From: an uncultured Granulosicoccaceae bacterium
Lineage (GTDB): Bacteria > Pseudomonadota > Gammaproteobacteria > CALCKW01
Assembly (NCBI GenBank): GCA_937965695.1
Contig: CALCKW010000007.1
Coordinates: 71,106 to 135,105 of the forward strand
Reading direction: 5' to 3'
DNA: 64,000 bases
Shown piece after piece: positions 1-10,204 of this stretch. The notes beneath the pieces are model-generated. The model was not told where the DNA came from and made no database searches. It worked only from the letters and a program-made list of their open reading frames with translations. Every line of letters begins with the position of its first letter. Position 1 is the first letter of the stretch. A program made the position numbers and the translations under genes.

Positions 1-407
1 TGAAGTTCGTGTGGCCACCCATCATCACTGCAATGCAAGAGCGACAAGCGAAGATTGCAGATGGTCTAGCGGCTGCCGAAAAGGGCGCAGAGGCTCAAGA
101 GCTAGCAAAAAAGGAAGCAGACGAAGTTGTCGCTGCTGCCAAGACGCAAGCTTCTGAGATTATCTCTCAGGCCCAGAAACGTTCGAACTCAATGGTTGAA
201 GAAGCCAAAGACGAAGCACGTTCTGAAGCGGATAAAGTCAAGCAGTCAGCGCAAGCTGATATCGAGCAGGAAGTTGTTGCTGCTCGTGAAAATCTGCGCG
301 GACAAGTATCTACACTGGCAGTTGCTGGTGCCTCGCGTATTCTCGGTAAAGAGATAGACGCGAACGCACATGCAAAAGCGCTGGATGACTTGATCGCACA
401 GATCTAG
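1..407 (+). CDS. atpF: F1Fo ATP synthase subunit b (5'-truncated by window)
   Basis: Subunit b forms the peripheral stalk that holds F1 against the membrane subunit a. The frame is already open at base 3 (K-F-V-W-P-P), which is the end of the single N-terminal membrane helix, so the start codon and roughly 20-25 residues lie before the window. The remainder is a long Ala/Glu/Lys-rich coiled coil beginning with [10 protein letters not shown], a typical b-subunit hinge sequence. The GTG at base 9 is an internal Val codon, not a start. The gene stops 13 bases before atpH and heads the visible part of the atp operon. Confidence 0.95.
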   Translation, partial: KFVWPPIITAMQERQAKIADGLAAAEKGAEAQELAKKEADEVVAAAKTQASEIISQAQKRSNSMVEEAKDEARSEADKVKQSAQADIEQEVVAARENLRGQVSTLAVAGASRILGKEIDANAHAKALDDLIAQI

Positions 408-420
408 GGAGTCGTGTTTT

Positions 421-957
421 ATGTCTGAACTAAGCACGGCAGCTCGTCCCTACGCTAAAGCAGTTTTTGAAATGGCTCAGGCCGAGGGAGATCTCGGTGG
501 TTGGAGCGAGACGATGTCTTTTTTGTCTGCAGTGGCGTCTGATGACACCATGAAACAGGCATTGCAAGCACCGGCGTCATCGCGTCAGAGTAAATCTGAT
601 GCGCTGATTAAAGTGTGTGGAGACAAACTCTCTGAAAAGGCTCATAACTTAGTGCGTCTGATGGCTGAAAACGACAGATTGTCGTTGTTACCTGATGTGG
701 CTCTGCAATATGAATCTTTTAAAGCCGACTCTGAAGGAACCGTAGATGCGATTGTTCGTACTGCGATGACTTTGGACGACAGTCAACAAAACCGCATTGC
801 TGAAGCGCTGGGCAAGCGTCTCAACCGAAAAGTTAACGTTGTTTGTGTGATCGACGAAACGCTGTTGGGCGGCGCGATCATCCAGGCTAACGATCTGGTC
901 ATAGACGGATCAATCAAAGGTCGGCTCGATAAATTGAGTCAGGTGCTGACGCATTGA
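421..957 (+). CDS. atpH: F1Fo ATP synthase subunit delta
   Basis: Delta sits on top of F1 and connects it to the b-subunit stalk. The 178-residue length is normal for the family. The N-terminal helical bundle starts with ARPYAKAVFEMA, and the C-terminal part carries LLGGAIIQANDLVIDGSIKGRL, the conserved OSCP/delta signature. A GGGAG Shine-Dalgarno lies ahead of the ATG. It is part of the atpFHAGDC operon, with a short gap to atpF and 34 bases to atpA. Confidence 0.96.
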   Translation: MSELSTAARPYAKAVFEMAQAEGDLGGWSETMSFLSAVASDDTMKQALQAPASSRQSKSDALIKVCGDKLSEKAHNLVRLMAENDRLSLLPDVALQYESFKADSEGTVDAIVRTAMTLDDSQQNRIAEALGKRLNRKVNVVCVIDETLLGGAIIQANDLVIDGSIKGRLDKLSQVLTH

Positions 958-991
958 GCACTTTGATCGAATTCGCATAGAGGACATATAG

Positions 992-2533
992 ATGCAACTC
1001 AACCCATCAGAAATCAGCGAGCTGATAAAAGACCGCATTGGCAACTTTGAAGCCGCTGCGGAAGCTCGCACCGAGGGCACTATCGTCAGTTTGAATGACG
1101 GTATTGCTCGTATACACGGTCTTTCCGACGTCATGTACGGCGAGATGATCGAATGCTCTGGCGGTACTTACGCCATGGCACTGAACCTCGAGCGCGACTC
1201 TGTCGGTGCCGTTGTTCTGGGCAACTACATGCATTTGTCAGAAGGTGACAAAGTGCGATGTACTGGCCGTATCCTAGAAGTACCGGTTGGTCCTGAACTA
1301 CTCGGTCGCGTTGTCGATTCACTCGGCACCCCAATCGACGGTAAAGGCCCTCTGGGCACAACACAGACTTCACCCATTGAGAATATCGCGCCGGGCGTTA
1401 TCTCTCGTGAGCCGGTCAACCAGCCGGTACAAACGGGTCTGAAATCAATCGATGCCATGGTGCCAATCGGCCGAGGACAGCGCGAGCTGATCATCGGCGA
1501 TCGGCAGACAGGTAAAACTGCTGTTGCCATCGACGCCATCATCAACCAAAAAGGCACAGGCATTAAGTGTGTCTACGTGGCAATCGGTCAGAAGCAATCT
1601 TCTATCGCCAGTGTTGTGACTAAACTGGAAGAGCACGGCGCATTGGATCACACCATTGTTGTTGCTGCTGGTGCATCTGATTCTGCAGCACTTCAATTTA
1701 TCGCCCCTTATGCTGGTTGTTCAATGGGTGAGTATTTTCGTGATCGCGGTGAAGATGCACTGATCGTATACGATGATTTGACCAAGCAAGCTTGGGCATA
1801 CCGTCAGGTATCACTGTTGCTTCGTCGTCCTCCGGGTCGTGAAGCTTACCCTGGTGACGTTTTCTATCTTCACTCTCGCCTTCTTGAGCGTGCTGCACGT
1901 ATCAATGAAGCGGAAGTAGAAAAACGCACCAACGGTGAAGTGAAAGGCAAGACGGGTTCTTTGACTGCTCTGCCCATTATCGAGACACAAGCGGGTGACG
2001 TTTCGGCCTTCGTACCGACAAACGTTATCTCAATCACAGATGGCCAGATCTTTCTTGAGTCAGATCTTTTCAACGCTGGTATCCGTCCTGCAATCAACGC
2101 GGGTGTTTCGGTATCTCGAGTTGGTGGTGCAGCACAGACCAAAGTCATCTCTAAGTTGGGTGGCGGTGTTCGTCTTGCACTTGCTCAGTATCGTGAATTG
2201 GCTGCTTTCGCCCAGTTTGCATCAGATCTTGATGAGCAGACGCGTAAACAGCTAGAGCGTGGAACACGTGTTGTTGAGCTGATGAAACAGGGCCAGTACG
2301 CGCCACTGTCGATCGGTGAAATGGCTCTGTCGCTATATGCGATCAACGAGGGTTACCTCGATGATGTTGAAGCTTCTAAGGTTGTACCTTTCGAAGCGTC
2401 TTTGCATGCCTATGGTCGCGACAACCACAAAGACTTGTTAGACAAGATCGTCGACACTGGCGCCTTCTCCGACGAGATCACCGGTGGCCTGAAGCAAGTA
2501 GTAGAAAGCTTCAAAGCCAACGGTGTCTGGTAG
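992..2533 (+). CDS. atpA: F1Fo ATP synthase subunit alpha
   Basis: Alpha is the non-catalytic nucleotide-binding subunit of the alpha3-beta3 hexamer. The 513 residues match the usual length. A beta-barrel N-terminal domain is followed by the P-loop GDRQTGKT at residues 169-176, by [14 protein letters not shown], and by the alpha signature [17 protein letters not shown]. The start ATG follows an AGAGGA ribosome site. It lies between atpH and atpG, 17 bases upstream of the latter, in a standard gammaproteobacterial order. Confidence 0.98.
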   Translation: MQLNPSEISELIKDRIGNFEAAAEARTEGTIVSLNDGIARIHGLSDVMYGEMIECSGGTYAMALNLERDSVGAVVLGNYMHLSEGDKVRCTGRILEVPVGPELLGRVVDSLGTPIDGKGPLGTTQTSPIENIAPGVISREPVNQPVQTGLKSIDAMVPIGRGQRELIIGDRQTGKTAVAIDAIINQKGTGIKCVYVAIGQKQSSIASVVTKLEEHGALDHTIVVAAGASDSAALQFIAPYAGCSMGEYFRDRGEDALIVYDDLTKQAWAYRQVSLLLRRPPGREAYPGDVFYLHSRLLERAARINEAEVEKRTNGEVKGKTGSLTALPIIETQAGDVSAFVPTNVISITDGQIFLESDLFNAGIRPAINAGVSVSRVGGAAQTKVISKLGGGVRLALAQYRELAAFAQFASDLDEQTRKQLERGTRVVELMKQGQYAPLSIGEMALSLYAINEGYLDDVEASKVVPFEASLHAYGRDNHKDLLDKIVDTGAFSDEITGGLKQVVESFKANGVW

Positions 2534-2550
2534 ACACGGGAGCAAGATAA

Positions 2551-3414
2551 ATGGCCAGTGCAAAAGAAATACGCACGAAGATCAAGAGTATTCAAAACAC
2601 TCAAAAGATCACCAAGGCCATGGAGATGGTAGCGGCGAGTAAAATGCGCCGCGCTCAGGATCGGATGAAAGCAACAAAGCCCTACGCGCAAAAAATGCGT
2701 GAAATGGTGGCCCACATTGCTGCAGCCAACTCTGAATATCGTCATTCATACCTTGTCGATCGACCGGTAAAACGTGTGGGCGTGATCGTCATATCGACTG
2801 ATCGAGGCTTGTGCGGTGGTTTGAACTCTAACTTGTTCAAGCGCTCTATCGGTGTTCTTCGTGAATTCGAAGATCAAGAAGTCGAAGTGGATGTTTGTCT
2901 TTTTGGTCGTAAGGCCGGAAGTTTTTTCAAGCGTCTCAATTGCAATATCGTTTCTGAGGCCTCTGGTCTCGGTGACGCGCCAGAGATCAACGACATAATG
3001 GGCGCGATTCAGGTCATGCTTAATGCCCATGCGGAAGGCAAGATCGACCGTTTGTTGTTGATTCAGAATGAGTTCGTCAACACCATGACGCAGCAGTCGG
3101 AAACGGTACAACTGATCCCAGTTAAAGCCGAAGAAGATGAACTGCAAGCCAAGCACTGGGATTATATTTATGAGCCCGATGCAAAAGATGTTATCGATGG
3201 TGTGATGACTCGGTATATCGAATCTCTGGTTTACCAAGGTGTTGTAGAGAATGTTGCTTGTGAAATGGCAGCTCGAATGGTCGCGATGAAATCGGCCTCT
3301 GATAATGCGGGTACGCTTATCGGCGAGTTGCAATTGGTTTACAACAAGGCCAGACAAGCAGCTATCACGCAAGAGATTTCCGAAATAGTCGGCGGTGCGG
3401 CGGCGGTTTCATAA
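2551..3414 (+). CDS. atpG: F1Fo ATP synthase subunit gamma
   Basis: Gamma is the rotating central shaft that couples the c-ring to catalysis in F1. The protein has 287 residues, the usual length. It opens with [28 protein letters not shown], the N-terminal long helix, and ends with the matching C-terminal helix containing [26 protein letters not shown] site precedes the ATG. It sits between atpA and atpD in the same operon. Confidence 0.97.
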   Translation: MASAKEIRTKIKSIQNTQKITKAMEMVAASKMRRAQDRMKATKPYAQKMREMVAHIAAANSEYRHSYLVDRPVKRVGVIVISTDRGLCGGLNSNLFKRSIGVLREFEDQEVEVDVCLFGRKAGSFFKRLNCNIVSEASGLGDAPEINDIMGAIQVMLNAHAEGKIDRLLLIQNEFVNTMTQQSETVQLIPVKAEEDELQAKHWDYIYEPDAKDVIDGVMTRYIESLVYQGVVENVACEMAARMVAMKSASDNAGTLIGELQLVYNKARQAAITQEISEIVGGAAAVS

Positions 3415-3445
3415 TGAAACAGCTACTGCTATCACGAATTAATAA

Positions 3446-4846
<1,401 letters not shown>

Positions 4847-4858
4847 GGGGGTTGCGTA

Positions 4859-5272
4859 ATGGCAACTATAAGTGTGGAAATAGTCAGTGCAGAACGCGAA
4901 ATCTTCAGTGGTGAGGCCGATATGGTTGTCGCTGCTGCTGAATCCGGTGATGTAGGTATTGCAGCAGGTCATGCTGCTTTCATCTCTAGGTTGCGTGCGG
5001 GCGAGATCCGAGTGTTAAACGGAGACGAAGAGGATTCGATTTTTGTCACCGGCGGAATCTTGGAAGTACAGCCAAAGCAAATAACTGTGCTGGCTGATAC
5101 AGCCGAACGTAGCGACGACATGGACGAGGCGCAAGCCGAAGACGCTCGACGTCGTGCAGAAGAAATGATGGCAGGTGGTGGCGGTGAGATTGATCTTGCG
5201 GCCGCGCAGCGTGAATTGGTGCAAGCCAGCGCACGACTGCATTACATCAAGAAACTGCGTACTAAGCGCTAA
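4859..5272 (+). CDS. atpC: F1Fo ATP synthase subunit epsilon
   Basis: Epsilon binds gamma and the c-ring and can inhibit ATP hydrolysis. The 137-residue protein has the N-terminal beta-sandwich, with GDVGIAAGHAAF corresponding to the conserved GxxGIxPGHxP-type loop, and a C-terminal two-helix hairpin ending LHYIKKLRTKR. A GGGGG-rich ribosome site precedes the ATG. It is the last gene of the operon; the terminator follows about 25 bases after the stop. Confidence 0.96.
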   Translation: MATISVEIVSAEREIFSGEADMVVAAAESGDVGIAAGHAAFISRLRAGEIRVLNGDEEDSIFVTGGILEVQPKQITVLADTAERSDDMDEAQAEDARRRAEEMMAGGGGEIDLAAAQRELVQASARLHYIKKLRTKR

Positions 5273-5293
5273 ACAAAGAATTAAATTCTTTGT

Positions 5294-5324
5294 AAAAAGG
5301 GAGCCACACGGGCTCCTTTTTTTT
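5294..5324 (+). terminator. Rho-independent terminator of the atp operon
   Basis: A GGAGCC/GGCTCC stem (5300-5305 with 5311-5316) around an ACACG loop is followed by eight T residues. An A-run before the stem pairs with the T-run, so the structure may also stop transcription arriving from the convergent lactonase gene. Confidence 0.92.
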
Positions 5325-5407
5325 CGTCTAACAAAAAGCTAGGGATTTTCAGTTTACTTCTGGTCAGTGAAGTCGGCGTGAAAATTGGACCCTGCAACAC
5401 TGATCGA

Positions 5408-6310
5408 TTAAGGATGTTGAATGCCTTGTCGATTAAGAGTGATCATGTAGAGTGAGGTCGTTGCGGTTATGTAGAGCTGATGTTTGGCGCGCCCGCCAAA
5501 ACAAACATTTGATACGACTTCAGGCACCTTAATTTTCCCGAGCAATTCACCCTCTGCGCTTATGCAATGTACACCATCACCGGCTGAAGTCCATATGTTG
5601 CCATCCGTGTCTAAACGAAAGCCATCTGCACAACCAGGCTGGACTTCGTGCAGGATTTCACCTCCCGTCACATGTCCTTTCGCGTCGACATTAAAAGTTC
5701 TTATATGGCGCTGTGCCTCTTCGTCATGAACGGCCCCTGTTTCGGACACATACAATCGTTTCTCATCTGGACTGAAGGCGAGGCCGTTAGGGCAATTGAA
5801 GTCTGTTATTACAGCTTGTATTTCGCCGTTTGCTGGATTGACTTGATAGACATGGCAAGGTAATTCTTGCTCGGCAAGGTAGCCTTCGTAATTGCTCATG
5901 ATGCCGTAGTGGGGATCACTAAACCAAATAGAACCGTCTGAATGAACAATCACGTCATTAGGAGAATTCAAGCGTTTGCCTTCGTAACTGTCGGCGATAA
6001 CAGTGATAGAGCCATCTAGCTCGGTTCGAGTTACACGACGACTCCCGTGCTCGCAGGAGAGCAGACGACCACTGTGATCTCTGGTATGGCCGTTGGCAAA
6101 ATTTGAAGGCTCTCGATAGACAGTAATGCCGTGGTTAGGTGTCCAGCGCAAAATACGATTGTTTGGAATATCAGAAAAAAGTAAACAATTAGCATCTCCA
6201 AACCAAACAGGGCCTTCCACCCAATCAAAACCGGTAGCCAGTTGTTTCAAACTGATGTTCCCGAGCACAAAGCGATTAAATATCGGGTTGAATGTTTCAA
6301 AAATAGACAT
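5408..6310 (-). CDS. SMP-30/gluconolactonase family lactonase
   Basis: A 300-residue six-bladed beta-propeller of the SMP-30/gluconolactonase/LRE family, which opens sugar lactones to sugar acids using one bound divalent metal. Visible metal-site segments are WVEGPVWFGDANCLLFSDI near the N terminus (Glu ligand), NSPNDVIVHSDGSIWFSDP in the middle (Asn ligand), and CPNGLAFSPDEKRLYVSET. There is no signal peptide, so it should be cytosolic. An AGGAG site lies just ahead of the ATG. It is transcribed together with the downstream-facing dehydrogenase at 6380-7432 (69-base gap), which suggests a sugar-lactone to keto-acid route. The exact sugar is not readable. Confidence 0.88.
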   Translation of the reverse strand: MSIFETFNPIFNRFVLGNISLKQLATGFDWVEGPVWFGDANCLLFSDIPNNRILRWTPNHGITVYREPSNFANGHTRDHSGRLLSCEHGSRRVTRTELDGSITVIADSYEGKRLNSPNDVIVHSDGSIWFSDPHYGIMSNYEGYLAEQELPCHVYQVNPANGEIQAVITDFNCPNGLAFSPDEKRLYVSETGAVHDEEAQRHIRTFNVDAKGHVTGGEILHEVQPGCADGFRLDTDGNIWTSAGDGVHCISAEGELLGKIKVPEVVSNVCFGGRAKHQLYITATTSLYMITLNRQGIQHP

Positions 6311-6379
6311 GGGCGCTCCTAGTTTAACTATTGCGCAAGTTGGATATTGGAAGTATTTATCATGTTGGGGCTAGACGGT

Positions 6380-7432
6380 TCAGCAATTAGTTTGATGCTG
6401 ATTTGAAAAAACAATGTGAGCTTTCATCGCTGTTTCTCGATTTGCAGCGACTTCAAAGGCTTCAACTGCTTGTTCAATTGGGAAGGTATGGGAAATCAGG
6501 GGCTTTAAGTCAACCAATTTTTTTTGCATCAGCTTCACTGCCAGTCCAAATTCCTCGTGGAATCTAAAAGACCCTCTTAGATCAAGCTCTTTAGCTGTAA
6601 TTTGCATCATTGGCACCGGCATGTCACCACTCAAACCCAATTGCATGATTACCCCTCGAGGGCGAATTGCGGGGATAGCTCCCGCAAGTGCTTGAGGTGA
6701 ACCTGAACACTCAAACAATACATCGAAGTGGCCTTTGTTGTCATAGTAGGCTTCTAGTGCCTGTTTGTTTTGCCCGGTATTAATTGTACGATCCGCACCG
6801 GCTAGTTCTGCGTATTCCAAGGCGTTACTTGTTATGTCGGTGACAACTATTTCTGCGGCGCCAGCGCGCCTGGCGGCGACAACAGCGAGAGCTCCAATGG
6901 GCCCGCAACCAGTTATTAGGACTCGCTTGCCGAGTATTTCCCCTGCGCGACGAGCTGCATGCAGCACAACGGCAAATGGTTCGGCCATGGCGGCCTCTGC
7001 AGAGCTGATTCCCGAGGCGTTGACACATTGCTCTGCCTGCACAACCAGCTCTTCTTGAAATCCGCCTTGAATGTGTGGAAAAGGCATCGCTGATCCGTAG
7101 AAGCGCATGTTCAGACATTGATTGTGTAAGCCTTCGTTGCAATAACAGCATTTGTAACAAGGTCTAGAAGGTGAAACAGCGACAAGATCGCCGATCGCGA
7201 TTTGTTTCACTCCTTCTCCTAGCTCACTGACGAAGCCCGAAAACTCGTGGCCCAATACCATAGGTTCCTTCAAACGGATGGTACCGAAGCCGCCGTGGTT
7301 GTAATAATGTAGATCAGAACCACAAATGCCACCCGTCGCGAGGCGAATTTTCACTTGGCCTGCTTTCACCGCCGGTTCGTCACGTTCTTCTATACGGAGG
7401 TCTTTTGCACCATGAATAACGAGAGCGCGCAT
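6380..7432 (-). CDS. Zinc-dependent alcohol dehydrogenase, L-idonate 5-dehydrogenase-like
   Basis: Medium-chain dehydrogenase that would oxidise a polyol or sugar acid with NAD(P). The catalytic zinc ligands are visible (GGICGSDLHYYNHGG and GHEFSG) and a structural zinc knuckle has four Cys in CYKCCYCNEGLHNQC. The Rossmann motif is LITGCGPIGALAVVAARRAGA. The overall pattern fits L-idonate 5-dehydrogenase (IdnD). I place the start at the inner ATG (MRALVIHG), which has an AGGA site eight bases upstream; the frame stays open another 24 codons upstream without family similarity. It is divergent from the gluconate 5-dehydrogenase-like gene at 7781, which would use its product, 5-ketogluconate. 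Confidence 0.85.
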   Translation of the reverse strand: MRALVIHGAKDLRIEERDEPAVKAGQVKIRLATGGICGSDLHYYNHGGFGTIRLKEPMVLGHEFSGFVSELGEGVKQIAIGDLVAVSPSRPCYKCCYCNEGLHNQCLNMRFYGSAMPFPHIQGGFQEELVVQAEQCVNASGISSAEAAMAEPFAVVLHAARRAGEILGKRVLITGCGPIGALAVVAARRAGAAEIVVTDITSNALEYAELAGADRTINTGQNKQALEAYYDNKGHFDVLFECSGSPQALAGAIPAIRPRGVIMQLGLSGDMPVPMMQITAKELDLRGSFRFHEEFGLAVKLMQKKLVDLKPLISHTFPIEQAVEAFEVAANRETAMKAHIVFSNQHQTNC

Positions 7433-7780
7433 GCTTATTTCCTGGTTAGAGAATAGTGTGTTTGAGGTGTTGTCTAATCGGCAATCCAAAGCGTTGCGTC
7501 TCATTGTGCGTTATTGCGTGGTAACCAGCAACGCGTGCCCAATAATTGTTTCGATATAAAAACGTTCAGAGACGTCTGCCGAAGAGATCAAGGGAGAAAG
7601 GCGTTGCAGATGATGCGTTCTTTTTCGTTGTATAAATTGAGAGATGGGTGGATCGAGCTCGTTAGGAGCTTAAGAGGTGTTGCTGTATCGTTGTGGGGTA
7701 TCGCGAGGTGAGATTGTTTTGTCAGCCTAATAACTGCAATGCTGGTGCTCATTTACATTGATTTTATTGGAAGGCCTGAG
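7433..7780. promoter_or_regulatory. Divergent promoter region of the sugar-acid cassette
   Basis: This 348-base gap between the two divergent dehydrogenase genes should hold both promoters. The heptamer GCGTTGC occurs at 7491-7497 and 7601-7607, and its complement GCAACGC at 7528-7534, next to a GGTAACC palindrome (7520-7526). These could be operator half-sites, but no regulator gene lies nearby. A 65-codon open frame inside it shows no protein-like features. Confidence 0.4.
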
Positions 7781-8548
7781 ATGAAAAACGAGATATTTGA
7801 TTTAAGCGGTAAGCGCGCACTTGTCACCGGATCTAGCCAAGGAATCGGCCTAACTTTGGCAAAAGGCTTGTCTGACGCCGGTGCTGAAATTGTTGTGAAC
7901 GGGCGGGATGCCGCTAAACTCGGCAAAGTTAGCGAAGCCTTAACGGATGCAGGTTGTGTCGTGCATGCACTCCCTTTTGATGTCACCAATAACGCCGCAG
8001 TAAAGAAAGCAATTGACGGCTTTGAATCGGACCATGGTGCAATAGATATTCTAGTCAATAATGCTGGCATGCAGCACCGTACACCGCTAGAAGAATTTGA
8101 TGCGGATGCGTTTGAACATCTGATGCGCACCAATGTTAGTAGTGTGTTTAATGTAGGCCAAGCTGTTGGCAAGCACATGATTAAACGTGGGCAAGGCAAG
8201 ATTGTTAATATTGCATCGGTGCAGACCGCCTTGGCCCGACCCGGAATCGCTCCCTACACAGCTTCTAAAGGGGCCGTCTCAAACCTGACCAAAGGCATGA
8301 CGACTGACTGGGCCAAATATGGCTTACAAATTAATGCGTTAGCACCTGGTTACTTTGATACCCCTTTAAATGCGGCTTTGGTTAGCGACCCAGAATTTAG
8401 CGAATGGCTCTGTAAAAGAACACCGACAGGTCGTTGGGGTCAGCTAGAAGAGCTCATTGGCGCATGTGTTTTTCTTTCTAGCAAGGCGTCCAGCTTTGTC
8501 AACGGGCAGACGCTGTATGTGGACGGTGGAATCACCGCTTGTATCTGA
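7781..8548 (+). CDS. idnO: SDR oxidoreductase, gluconate 5-dehydrogenase-like
   Basis: Short-chain dehydrogenase of 255 residues that would interconvert 5-ketogluconate and D-gluconate with NAD(P)H. Visible motifs are TGSSQGIG (cofactor glycine loop), NNAG, the catalytic Ser in NIASVQ, and the YTASK active-site Tyr/Lys, followed by a typical C-terminal FVNGQTLYVDGG. The start is placed at ATG 7781 behind a GGAAGG site rather than at an upstream ATG 14 codons earlier, because the family begins close to the FDLSGKRALVTG strand. It faces away from the IdnD-like gene. The assignment to gluconate rests mostly on this pairing. Confidence 0.85.
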   Translation: MKNEIFDLSGKRALVTGSSQGIGLTLAKGLSDAGAEIVVNGRDAAKLGKVSEALTDAGCVVHALPFDVTNNAAVKKAIDGFESDHGAIDILVNNAGMQHRTPLEEFDADAFEHLMRTNVSSVFNVGQAVGKHMIKRGQGKIVNIASVQTALARPGIAPYTASKGAVSNLTKGMTTDWAKYGLQINALAPGYFDTPLNAALVSDPEFSEWLCKRTPTGRWGQLEELIGACVFLSSKASSFVNGQTLYVDGGITACI

Positions 8549-8564
8549 GGTTTAGATTGTTGCT

Positions 8565-8586
8565 CTGACTCGTCAAGGCGAGTCAG
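8565..8586 (+). terminator. Hairpin after the gluconate 5-dehydrogenase-like gene
   Basis: A perfect eight-base-pair stem, CTGACTCG with CGAGTCAG around a TCAAGG loop, starts 17 bases after the stop. There is no T-run, so it is a weak terminator candidate or an RNA-stabilising hairpin. The following ~250 bases up to glmU show no further gene. Confidence 0.5.
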
Positions 8587-8840
8587 TAAATCAAAGCCAG
8601 GAGACCCCATTTGTAGTCACAGGCTGCATAGTTTCGATGCTGTTTGTGTAAGCGCCAGTTTGCCACACCAATAATTCAGCGACTCCCTGCCTTTACAGTT
8701 CGTTCATGTGCCTTAAGTGACTGAAATATGGCACTGTTTTGTTGAAAAAGCCCTCTAAGATTAAGACAAACTTTCCTTTTTAGGCTGTCTGCCGATAGCT
8801 TTTGGATCAGAAAGAAAAACGCCTCAATCATAGGGTTATC

Positions 8841-10196
8841 ATGAGCTTATCAATTGTAATTTTGGCAGCTGGCAAAGGCACTCGGATGAATTCCGCTTTG
8901 CCGAAAGTGCTGCAACCCCTGGGCGATCGCCCAATGCTTCAACACGTGATAGACACCGCTTCAAAACTCAACCCGTCACGCATTTGCGTAGTCATTGGCC
9001 ATGGTGCCGAGAGTGTTCGTGAGCGTGTGACATCTCCTGTTGAGTGGGTTATGCAGACGGAGCAGAAAGGGACAGGCCACGCCGTACAGCAGGCTTTGCC
9101 AGGAATCCCTGCTGATGATGATGTGCTTGTTTTGTACGGGGATGTGCCTTTAACCCGCTTAGAAACATTGACCGAGTTGATGCAAGCGGGTGAAGGCCTA
9201 GGTTTGCTGACGGTGGATCTCGATGACCCTCGCGGGTACGGCCGTATCGTTAGAGAGAACGGCAAAGTTGTAGCTATTGTCGAAGAGAAAGACGCAAACG
9301 ATGATCAACGGAAAATAAAAGAAACCAACACTGGAATTTTATCTGGCCGTTGCAGTGTGTTGAGTGATTTGCTCTCGATGACTGACAGCAATAACGCTCA
9401 GGGCGAGTTCTACCTAACCGACGTTTTTGCACTCGCAAATTCGAAAGGTATTGCCATCAATACTGCACAAGCAGCCGATGAGTGGGAAGTATCTGGTGTC
9501 AACAACAAAGACCAGCTGACCACTTTGGAGCGCCAGTATCAAAGCCTGCAGGTTCAGGCTCTGCTGGATGCGGGTGTGACAGTCAAAGATCGTAACCGTC
9601 TGGATATTCGCGGTAATGTCGAAACAGGCCGTGACGTCTGTTTGGACGTTGGTGTGGTTTTTGAAGGTGAGGTGAAATTGGGTGATAACGTTTCGATCGG
9701 TCCTTACTGCGTGATCAAAAACACCACTATAGCGGCAGGTACAGTTGTTGCGGCGCACTCTGTTATCGAAGACGCCAAAGTGGGAGCTGATTGTAAGGTC
9801 GGACCTTTTGCACGATTACGACCTGGTGCAGAGCTAGAAGGAAAAAATAACGTAGGAAACTTTGTTGAAATCAAAGCTTCAACCATTGGACTTGGTAGCA
9901 AAGTTAATCACCTGTCATATGTCGGCGACGCTGAGCTCGGCCAGCGAGTAAACGTGGGCGCTGGCACAATTACTTGCAACTACGATGGAGCGAACAAATC
10001 CAAAACTGTTTTGGGCGACGATGTCTTTGTCGGTTCAAACTCTTCTTTAGTTGCACCGATAGACGTGGGAGCGGGTGTCACAATTGGTGCAGGTAGCACC
10101 CTGTCAAAAAATGTGAGTGATGGCGCTCTGGCGTTCACTCGAGCAAAACAAAAAACCATTGAAAATTGGCCGCGGCCTACGAAGAACAAAGGGTAA
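8841..10196 (+). CDS. glmU: Bifunctional UDP-GlcNAc pyrophosphorylase / GlcN-1-P acetyltransferase
   Basis: Makes UDP-N-acetylglucosamine for peptidoglycan and LPS: the C-terminal domain acetylates glucosamine-1-phosphate and the N-terminal domain couples it to UTP. The uridylyltransferase signature LAAGKGTRM is at residues 8-16. The C-terminal half is a left-handed beta-helix with hexapeptide repeats and the acetyl-CoA site segment VNVGAGTITCNYDG. At 451 residues it matches the family. I place the start at ATG 8841 because the frame extension of 13 codons upstream is not conserved. glmS begins eight bases after its stop. Confidence 0.97.
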   Translation: MSLSIVILAAGKGTRMNSALPKVLQPLGDRPMLQHVIDTASKLNPSRICVVIGHGAESVRERVTSPVEWVMQTEQKGTGHAVQQALPGIPADDDVLVLYGDVPLTRLETLTELMQAGEGLGLLTVDLDDPRGYGRIVRENGKVVAIVEEKDANDDQRKIKETNTGILSGRCSVLSDLLSMTDSNNAQGEFYLTDVFALANSKGIAINTAQAADEWEVSGVNNKDQLTTLERQYQSLQVQALLDAGVTVKDRNRLDIRGNVETGRDVCLDVGVVFEGEVKLGDNVSIGPYCVIKNTTIAAGTVVAAHSVIEDAKVGADCKVGPFARLRPGAELEGKNNVGNFVEIKASTIGLGSKVNHLSYVGDAELGQRVNVGAGTITCNYDGANKSKTVLGDDVFVGSNSSLVAPIDVGAGVTIGAGSTLSKNVSDGALAFTRAKQKTIENWPRPTKNKG

Positions 10197-10204
10197 GCAG
10201 AACT

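Noticed and set aside
7514-7711. 65-codon frame in the divergent dehydrogenase gap
   Set aside because: No ribosome site and low-quality protein-like sequence; better explained as promoter DNA.
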